In this document: piece after piece, positions 56,746-64,000 of the stretch | How the letters are laid out: the number at the start of each line of letters is the position of its first letter | Position numbering within the stretch: position 1 is the first letter of the stretch | Assembly: GCA_028826165.1 (NCBI GenBank) | Contig: JAPDFW010000071.1 | Coordinates: 124,001 to 188,000, forward strand | DNA: 64,000 bases | Source of the DNA: Anaeramoeba ignava | Lineage: Eukaryota; Metamonada; Anaeramoebidae | Direction of reading: 5' to 3' | Notes under the pieces: generated by a model | What the model was told of the DNA's origin: nothing | Databases searched by the model: none | What the model saw: only the letters and a program-made list of their open reading frames with translations | Made by a program: the position numbers and the translations under genes

Positions 56746-59491
56746 TCAAGAAAGGAAGTTTATTAAAATGATTATCCAAATAACAAAAAACGAAAACACG
56801 CCAAAACCAAAGGAAATCCATATAAAAATATCGTTAGACAACCAATTCGAATAAGGTGTTTTTGATTTTCCAAAAATTTGTTGAGCAATTTTTTTCGATT
56901 TCCAAGCTAACAAAGAAGGTATCAAGTAAGCAATAAAGCATCCAAAAGTTCCGTTCATGATGATTATATCAGGAAGCTTTCGGATTAGACAGGCTCCAAT
57001 TATTGGGGGAATGGAAGCAATTAATCGAAATAAAATTTTCTTTTTTTTACTTCCTTTTTTTTTATGATAAGGAAGTAACGTTAAATCTTCGTCTGCTATC
57101 ATTTCGTCTCTTGTATCTCTTCTTTGATCTTCTTGTTGTTCTGGTTCTTCTTTTTTTTCTGTTTTTTCTTGTTCTTTCATTAATTTGTCAAATGGTATTG
57201 GATCTTTTTGAACTGGATAAACTGCAAAATACATATTATTTCCTAATGTTATTGCATGCTTTTTTAATTTTCAAAATGAATTTTAATTTTTTTCCGATTT
57301 TAATTTTAATTTTCATTTTTTTCCGATTTTGATTTTAATTTGAATTTTCATTTTGATTTTAATTTTTTATTTTAATTTTCAAAATGAATTTTAATTTAAA
57401 TTTTAATTTTAATTTGAATTTTAATTTTAATAAAATACTAAAGGAAATGCAGAAAGAACTTCAATAACAGGGAAAATAACAACACAATATTCAACAATAT
57501 ATCTCCAAGTAGTAGCAGATTTAAACAATTCAAGTTCAATCCAATTTAAGGAAATAACAGAAAGAACATTTTCACCAAAATACATAGCACAAACAATACC
57601 CAAAGTAGAATAAAAGAAATAAGTAGTTAAAAAAGCAGAATTAAAAATCACTCTCAGTTTTCTTTTTTTTTTAACAGGTTCAGCAATAATTGTTGTACTG
57701 TGATGAACCAACTGAGAAAAAATTGCATTTGTAAAAATATAAGCAACTCCTTTGAAATCAAATAGCTTTTTAGTTCCTATATATGGTGGTTTATCTGGAT
57801 GATTATCCTTTTTAACTGTGTGCATTGCAATTATTGTTGTTACTAATATTAATAATAGTGAAAATAATCGAAATATAAATAGCGCTGTTTGAACTATAAT
57901 TTGTTCTGATAAATCAAGACAAGAAAGTGGTATTGATATTAATGCAAAAAGTACCATGTATAAATAATAATTATATTGACATCCTGATGTTAATTTTCCA
58001 TCAATCTCACTAATAAATTTTGATTTTAATTTTGATTTTAATTTTGATTTTGATTTTGATTTTGATTTTGATTTTGATTTTGATTTTGATTTTGATTTTA
58101 ATTTTGATTTTAATTTTAATTTTGATTTTGATTTTGATTTTGATTTTGATTTTGATTTTGAATTTGATTTTGATTTTGATTTTGATTTTGATTTTGATTA
58201 ATAATTTTGATTTTGAAATTTAAATTTTGATTTTAATTTTGATTTTGATTTTGATTTTGATTTTGATTTTGATTTTGATTTTGATTTTGATTTTGATTTT
58301 GATTTTGATTTTGATTTTGATTTTGATTTTGATTTTGATTTTGATTTTAATTTTGATTTTAATTTTGATTTTAATTTTGATTTTAATTTTGATTTTGATT
58401 TTGATTTTGATTTTGATTTTGATTTTGATTTTAATTTTGATTTTGATTTTAATTTTGATTTTAATTTTGATTTTAATTTTGATTTTGATTTTGATTTTAA
58501 TTTTATAAATGAATTTTAATTTTGATTTACCATAAATCTCCATGTGTAAGAAATGTTAAAGGCAGAATTCTTATTAAAGAAGTTGAAAAAACTGAAGCAT
58601 AACTAATTTTAATTATATCATATAATAAAATTTCAATAAAAAATCCAAAATAAATTGTTTTTCTATTTAGTTAACTTTTTTTTTTTTTTGTAAAATTATT
58701 TATATACGACCAAAGAGCTCCATAAAGATAACAAGTAGAAGCAAATGTAAAAAATCTTTTCCCAAATTTTCCAAGAAATAAGTTACACATTTCATTAACT
58801 TCAAATTTTCGATTTTTAATTTCAAATCGAGAAATTTCTTTTTCATCAAAGATTAAATTTTGAGTTTGATCTTCAACTTTTTTAATTAATTTAATATAAA
58901 TTAATATTAATAATTTTATTTATAGTTTTATATTATAGAAGATAAACAAGATAAACTACTTGGATCTTGTTGATTATTATCACTATCATTTGACTCAGAT
59001 AAATTATTAGGATTTTGAGGTAAATTTTGTTCTTGTTTCTTTTCTTCAAAATATGAAACAATTCCTTCTGCTCGACCTTCAACTTCAACAACATACATCA
59101 TTGTTGTACTACTAAAAAATGTTACAACAAGAAGAAATATTGCTGATAATAATAAGCCAGATGCTTCGAAAGAATAAGGAATTTCAAGAATTCCTACACC
59201 AAGTATATAATTCTACCATTTATAATTTGTAGAGAATAAATTTTTATTTTGTTTTATTTTATTTTTTATTTTATTTGTTTGTTTTGTTTACAATCATAAA
59301 AACATCTATTGTTTCATTTCATCATTTTTTTTTTATAATTAAAGTTTTATTTTTTATTTTTTATTTGATTAAAATCTTTATTTGAAAAAAAAAATTTTTT
59401 TTTATGTTTGAAAAAATTTTTTTGATTAATTACATCCAATAAATGAACCAAACATCTTTTTTGGTTTTTGTTGAGAATTTTGAATATCCAT
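56746..59491 (-). CDS. TMEM104: TMEM104-like amino-acid/auxin-permease-family membrane protein
   Basis: Six exons: 59434-59491, ~58948-59212, 58708-58876, 58531-58602, 57439-58009, 56746-57258. The protein matches TMEM104, an eleven-helix member of the amino acid/polyamine transporter (AAAP) superfamily. Helix 1 has LGVGILEIPYSFEASG; then VNEMCNLFLGKFG, FASTCYLYGALWSYASVFS, FDFKGVAYIFTNAIFSQLVHHS (quoted in part), and PLHAITLGNNMY after the last splice, like TMEM104 FPIIAVTLRNN. A charged cytoplasmic loop (KEQEKTEKKEEPEQQE) precedes the last three helices. The exon 1-2 junction does not join in frame with standard GT-AG ends (phase 1 into phase 0), so that intron or a base is uncertain. The exon 2 donor also has two options (58948 or 58960). 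Likely an endomembrane transporter; the substrate is unknown. Confidence 0.72.
58010..58530 (-). repeat. TMEM104 intron 4, GATTTT hexamers
   Basis: 521 bp intron of (TTTTGA)n and (TTTTAA)n on the plus strand, donor GTAAATC and acceptor TTATTAG on the minus strand. Confidence 0.87.
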
Positions 59492-59857
59492 TTTTTTTCG
59501 TATTTCTAAATGCACAAAAAAAAAAAAGTTAAAAAAAAAAAGGAAAAAAATGAAAAAGAAAAAAAGGAGAAAAAAATATTTTTTTAAAATTTAAAAAAAA
59601 TTTTGATTTGTTTTTTTCTTTTTATTTGTTAATCAAAATCTAATTTATAATTCCATTTTTTATTCCATTTTATTTTTATTTAAATTATTTTTCATTTTTT
59701 TGTGTAGTTTCTCAAAAAAAAAAGCAAAATTAAAACTTAAAAAAAAAAACAAAAACAAAAAAATTAAATTTTATTATTTTTTTTTCATTTTTTTTTCATT
59801 TTTTTTTAATTTTAATTAATAAAAGAACCACACAAAAAAAAAAGATAGAAAAGAAAG
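59492..59857. promoter_or_regulatory. Divergent upstream region
   Basis: 366 bp of A- and T-runs between TMEM104 (minus) and the coiled-coil gene (plus). AAAAAAATGAAAAAG lies at about 59544-59558 for the minus gene. Two T(n)CAT(n) elements lie at about 59779-59808 for the plus gene. The middle is unremarkable AT-rich DNA. Confidence 0.42.
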
Positions 59858-62800
59858 ATGGCAAATTTAGATAATTTATCTGAAGCCCAGCTTGAAGAAA
59901 TGCTTAAAGAAAGTATGAAATCAAAAGATAAATTGGATACTGTTCTTGTTAGAAAAACAAATTATGCAAAAAACCCAAAGTAAATAAAAACTAATATAAA
60001 AATAAACCAATCACATAGAACATCACAAAAAAATTATTTTTATTTGGTTTTTAATTATTTTTTGTTTTTATTTTTTTTTTTGCTTTTTTTGATTTTTTTA
60101 ATTTTTTTCCATTATTAAAATAATAAAATATTAAAATATTAAAATATTAAAATATTAAATTATTAAATTAATAAAATATTAAATTAATAAATTATTAAAA
60201 TATTAAAATATTAAATTAATAAAATATTAAAATATTAAAATAATAAAATAATAAAATAATTAAAAAATAAATAAAAAAAAAATTAAAATATTAAAAAAAT
60301 AAAAATATAAAAATATTAAAATATTAAAAATATTAAAAATAATAAAATAATAAAATAATAAAAAATAATAAATTAATAAATTAATAAAATAATAAAATAT
60401 TAAAATAATAAAATATTAAAAATAATAAAATAATAAAATAATAAAATAATAAATTAATAAAATAATAAAATATTAAAATATTAAAATATTAAAATATTAA
60501 AATATTAAAATAATAAAATATTAAAATAATAAATTAATAAAATATTAAAATATTTAAAAATATTAAAATATTAAAATATTAAAATATTAAAATATTAAAA
60601 TATTAAAATATTAAAAATATTAAAATATTAAAATATTAAAATAATAAATTAATAAAATAATAAAATATTAAAATTATTAAAATATTAAAATATTAAAATA
60701 ATAAAATATTAAATTATTAAAATATTAAAAATAATAAAATAATAAAATATTAAAATAATAAAATATTAAAAATATTAAAATATTAAATAATAAATTAAAA
60801 TATTAAAATAATAAAAAATATTAAAAAAATATTTAAAATATTAAAAATTAAAATATTAAAAATATTAAAAAATAAAATTATTAAAATATTAAAATATTAA
60901 AAATATTAAAATATTAAAAATATTAAAATATTAAAATATTAAAATATTAAAAATATTAAAATATTAAAATATTAAAATAATAAAATAATAAAATAATAAA
61001 ATAATTAAAATAATAAAATTAATAAACAAAAAAAATAATTAAAATAATAAATTAATAAAAAATAATAAATTAATAAAATATTAAAAATATTAAAATAATT
61101 AAAATATTAAAATAATAAAATAATAAAATATTAAAATATTAAAATAATAAAATATAAAAATATTAAAAAATATTAAAATATTAAAATAAATTAAAAATAT
61201 TAAAATATTAAATTAAAATATTAAAAAATAAAAATATTAAAAATATTAAAAAAAATAAAATATTAAAAAATAATAAAAAAAAATATTAAAATATTAAAAT
61301 ATTAAATTAATATTAAAATATTAAAATATTAATAATAAAAAATATTAAAATATTAAAATATTAAAATATTAAAAATTAATTAAAAAATAAATAAAAAATT
61401 AAAAATATTAAAATATTAAAAATAATAAAATATTAAAATAATAAAATATTAAAAATTAAAATATTAAAATATTAAAATATTAAAATAATAAAATATTAAA
61501 AATATTAAAATAATAAAATAATAAAATAATAAAATAATAAAATATTAAAATATTAAAATATTAAAATAATAAAATATTAAAATAATAAAATAATAAAATA
61601 TTAAAATATTAAAATATTAAAATATTAAATATTAAAATATTAATAAAATAATAAAATAATTAAAAATAAAATTAAAATAATAAAATATTAAAATAATAAA
61701 ATATTAAAAATATTAAAATATTAAAATATTAAAATATTAAAATAATAAATTAATAAATATTAAAATAATAAAATAATAAAAATATTAAAATAATAAAATA
61801 ATAATTTATTAAAATAATAAAAATAATAAAATAATAATAATAAAATATTAAAATATTAAAATATTAAAATAATAAAATAATAAAATATTAAAATATTAAA
61901 ATATTAAAATATTAAAATAATAAAATATTAAAATATTAAAATATTAAAATAATAAAATAATAAAATATTAAAATAATAAAATAATAAAATATTAAAATAA
62001 TAAAATATTAAAATATTAAAATATTAAAATATTAAAATATAAAAATAATAAAATATTAATTATTAAATTATTATCAGTTCTTCAAAAGTTGAAACAACCA
62101 AAACATATGATACTGGAATGAGAAGAGCACAAGCAAATCCCAAACAAGTAATCCTTGAATTAAAACAACAAATTCGTGAATTAGAACAAAAGCTCGCACA
62201 ATCACAAAAACAATCACCAAGTCCAACAAGAAAAAGTCCAGATAATTCAAACCAAGAAATACAAAGATTAAAGAATTTACTAAGAGAAAAAGACAAGAAG
62301 ATTGCTTCAATGCAAGAGCTTGAAAAGAAAATTGAAAGATTGGAAGAAGACTTGAAAAAAGAAAAGCGTAAATCACCAGTTGTTAAAACAGAAATCAAAA
62401 TTGAAAAAGTTGTTGATGAAAGTAAAGTAAGAGAACTTGAAAGGAAAAATAAAAGATTGGAAGATGATTTAAATAGGGAAAAGCGTAAATCACCAGTTGT
62501 TAAAACAGAAACCAAAATTGAAAAAGTTGTTGATGAAAGTAAAGTAAGAGAACTTGAAAAGAAAGTGGAACATAAACATAAAAAATCAAAAGAAAGAAAA
62601 AAGAAAATTGAAAAATTAGAAGATGATTTGAAAAAAGAAAAAAGCAAAGAACCAGTTGTTAAAACTGAAATTAAAACTGAAACCAAAGTTGAAAAAGTTG
62701 TTGATGAAACCAAAATAAGAGAACTTGAAAAGAAAATTGAAAGATTGGAAGAAGATTTGAAAAAAGAAAAAAACAAAGCAACCAGTTGTTAAAACTGAAA

Positions 62801-64000
62801 TTAAAACAGAAACCAAAATTGAAAAAGTTGTTGATGATTCCAAAATAAGAGAACTTGAAAATAAATTAAAAGATGTTGAAAAAGATAAGGGAGATCTTGA
62901 AAAGAAATTAAAAGATGTTGAAGAAGACTTGAAAAAAGAAAAGAACAAAGCACCAATTGTTAAAACAGAAACCAAAGTTGAAAAAGTTGTTGATGAAACC
63001 AAAATAAGAGAACTTGAAAAGAAATTAAAAGATGTTGAAGATGATTTAAAAAAAGAAAAAAATAAAGCACCAGTTGTTAAAACAGAAACCAAAGTTGAAA
63101 AAGTTGTTGATGATTCTAAAATTAAAGAACTTGAAAAGAAAGTGGAACATAAACATAAAAAATCAAAAGAAAGAAAAAAGAAAATTGAGAAATTAGAAGA
63201 TGATTTGAAAAAAGAAAAAAGCAAAGAACCAGTTGTTAAAACTGAAATTAAAACTGAAACCAAAGTTGAAAAAGTTGTTGATGAAACCAAAATAAGAGAA
63301 CTTGAAAAGAAAATTGAAAGATTGGAAGAAGATTTGAAAAAAGAAAAAAACAAAGCACCAGTTGTTAAAACAGAAACCAAAATTGAAAAAGTTGTTGATG
63401 ATTCTAAAATAAGAGAACTTGAAAATAAATTAAAAGATGTTGAAAAAGATAAGGGAGATCTTGAAAAGAAATTAAAAGATGTTGAAGATGATTTAAAAAA
63501 AGAAAAAAACAAAGCACCAGTTGTTAAAACTGAAACCAAAGTTGAAAAAGTTGTTGATGAAACCAAAATAAGAGAACTTGAAAAGAAATTAAAAGATGTT
63601 GAAGATGATTTAAAAAAAGAAAAAAATAAAGCGCCAATTGTTAAAACAGAAACCAAAATTGAAAAAGTTGTTGATGATTCTAAAATTAAAGAACTTGAAA
63701 AGAAAGTGGAACATAAACATAAGAAAATCAAAAGAAAGAAAAAAGAAAATTGAAAAATTAGAAGATGATTTGAAAAAAGAAAAAAGCAAAGAACCAGTTG
63801 TTAAAACTGAAATTAAAACAGAAACCAAAGTTGAAAAAGTTGTTGATGATTCTAAAATAAGAGAACTTGAAAAGAAATTAAAAGATGTTGAAAAAGATAA
63901 GGGAGATCTTGAAAAGAAATTAAAAGATGTTGAAGAAGATTTGAAAAAAGAAAAAAACAAAGCACCAGTTGTTAAAACTGAAATTAAAACAGAAACCAAA
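59858..64000 (+). CDS. Tandem-repeat coiled-coil protein, runs off the right edge
   Basis: Exon 1 is 59858-59979 (MANLDNLSEAQLEEMLKES, ending NYAKNP). A 2,098 bp intron follows and exon 2 runs from 62078 to the edge. The join is in phase 2 (AA|T, Asn). After a Ser/Pro-rich patch (QSPSPTRKSPDN) everything is heptad-rich coiled coil. It is built of a repeated module: RELEKKLKDVEDDLKKEKNK, then APVVKTETK, then VEKVVDETK. An alternate segment VEHKHKKSKERKKKIEKLED appears about once per three modules. Extra bases at ~62780 (GCAACC for GCACC) and ~63722 break the frame. Short cassettes VVKTE-K and KVVDESK interrupt the coils regularly. I do not recognise the family; it resembles myosin-tail or filament-type rods only in general character. 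Confidence 0.75.
59980..62077 (+). repeat. 2,098 bp intron of AAAATATT/AAAATAAT units
   Basis: Donor GTAAAT, acceptor TTATCAG. From 60115 it is AATATTAA and AATAATAA octamers with little else. The first ~130 bp are ordinary T-rich intron sequence. Confidence 0.87.
62330..64000 (+). repeat. Coding tandem repeat array in the coiled-coil gene
   Basis: Near-identical DNA modules of about 110-190 bp carry the shared string GTTGTTAAAAC...GAAAAAGTTGTTGATGA. High nucleotide identity between modules, including silent sites, suggests recent duplication or ongoing homogenisation. The minus-strand Ser/Phe frames are shadows. Confidence 0.85.

Noticed and set aside
58020-58543. Poly(Ile-Leu) and poly(Ile-Lys) frames on both strands
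   Set aside because: Hexamer repeat inside a TMEM104 intron; no start context or unique sequence.
1-64000. Alternative genetic code, because of many apparent stops in conserved genes
   Set aside because: The breaks are frame changes, not in-frame stops. Intact genes (PSMD14, TELO2, DENN, BTB-TLDc) read under the standard code and end in TAA or TGA.
1-64000. Transposons, viral insertions, tRNA or rRNA genes
   Set aside because: No transposase, reverse transcriptase, integrase or capsid motifs, no terminal repeats, and no GC-richer structured RNA segments were seen.

Overview
This is a very AT-rich nuclear fragment from a protist. Genes contain spliceosomal introns with GT...AG ends, intergenic gaps are only about 90-370 bp apart from two larger repeat-filled ones, and almost all proteins are recognisably eukaryotic. 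The standard genetic code explains every gene. The BTB-TLDc proteins, the giant RNF213-like ligase, the Ras-BTB fusion and the Asn/Gln/Lys-rich low complexity suggest an amoeboid protist; Anaeramoeba-like is my best guess, with a dictyostelid-like amoebozoan as the alternative. This is inference, not a database match. I saw no mobile elements, CRISPR arrays, rRNA or tRNA genes.

Layout. 1-6.5 kb: the edge of a KSPI/Asn-Gln repeat protein (minus), divergent from a BTB-BACK-TLDc gene (plus); a 1.5 kb GATTTAAAT-type array; a secreted seven-blade FG-GAP protein (plus). 6.5-22.8 kb (minus): one giant RNF213/mysterin-like gene with AAA3 and AAA4, an RZ-like finger, no recognisable RING, and about 2 kb of alternating acidic and basic repeats. 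22.9-25.9 kb (minus): a Ras-like pseudo-GTPase fused to two BTB domains and a BACK region. 26.0-32.0 kb (plus): a 12-exon helical protein I do not recognise. 32.1-34.7 kb (minus): TELO2. 35.0-40.0 kb (plus): a DENN-domain protein with a long Asn/Gln tail. 40.2-43.2 kb (minus): a U2SURP-like splicing factor (RRM plus CID). 43.3-49.3 kb (minus): WDR24 (GATOR2) with a 3.35 kb repeat intron. 49.4-49.8 kb (plus): a small secreted eight-cysteine protein. 50.0-51.9 kb (minus): a tandem-PH protein. 52.0-53.2 kb (plus): proteasome subunit PSMD14/Rpn11. 53.4-54.9 kb (plus): a second BTB-TLDc gene. 55.1-56.6 kb (minus): the Hsp90 co-chaperone p23. 56.7-59.5 kb (minus): a TMEM104-like transporter. 59.9 kb to the right edge (plus): a tandem-repeat coiled-coil protein.

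The genes are not an operon. Two themes recur: ubiquitin (RNF213-like E3, BTB adaptors, Rpn11) and TOR/PIKK-Hsp90 biology (TELO2, WDR24, p23). Three genome-scale patterns stand out. A T-rich TTTTTCATTTTT element lies just upstream of nearly every start codon, on the coding strand. Long introns are almost pure AT minisatellites, each with its own repeat unit, while other introns are 58-126 bp. About a dozen single-base frame breaks, many at A/T homopolymers, interrupt otherwise conserved genes.
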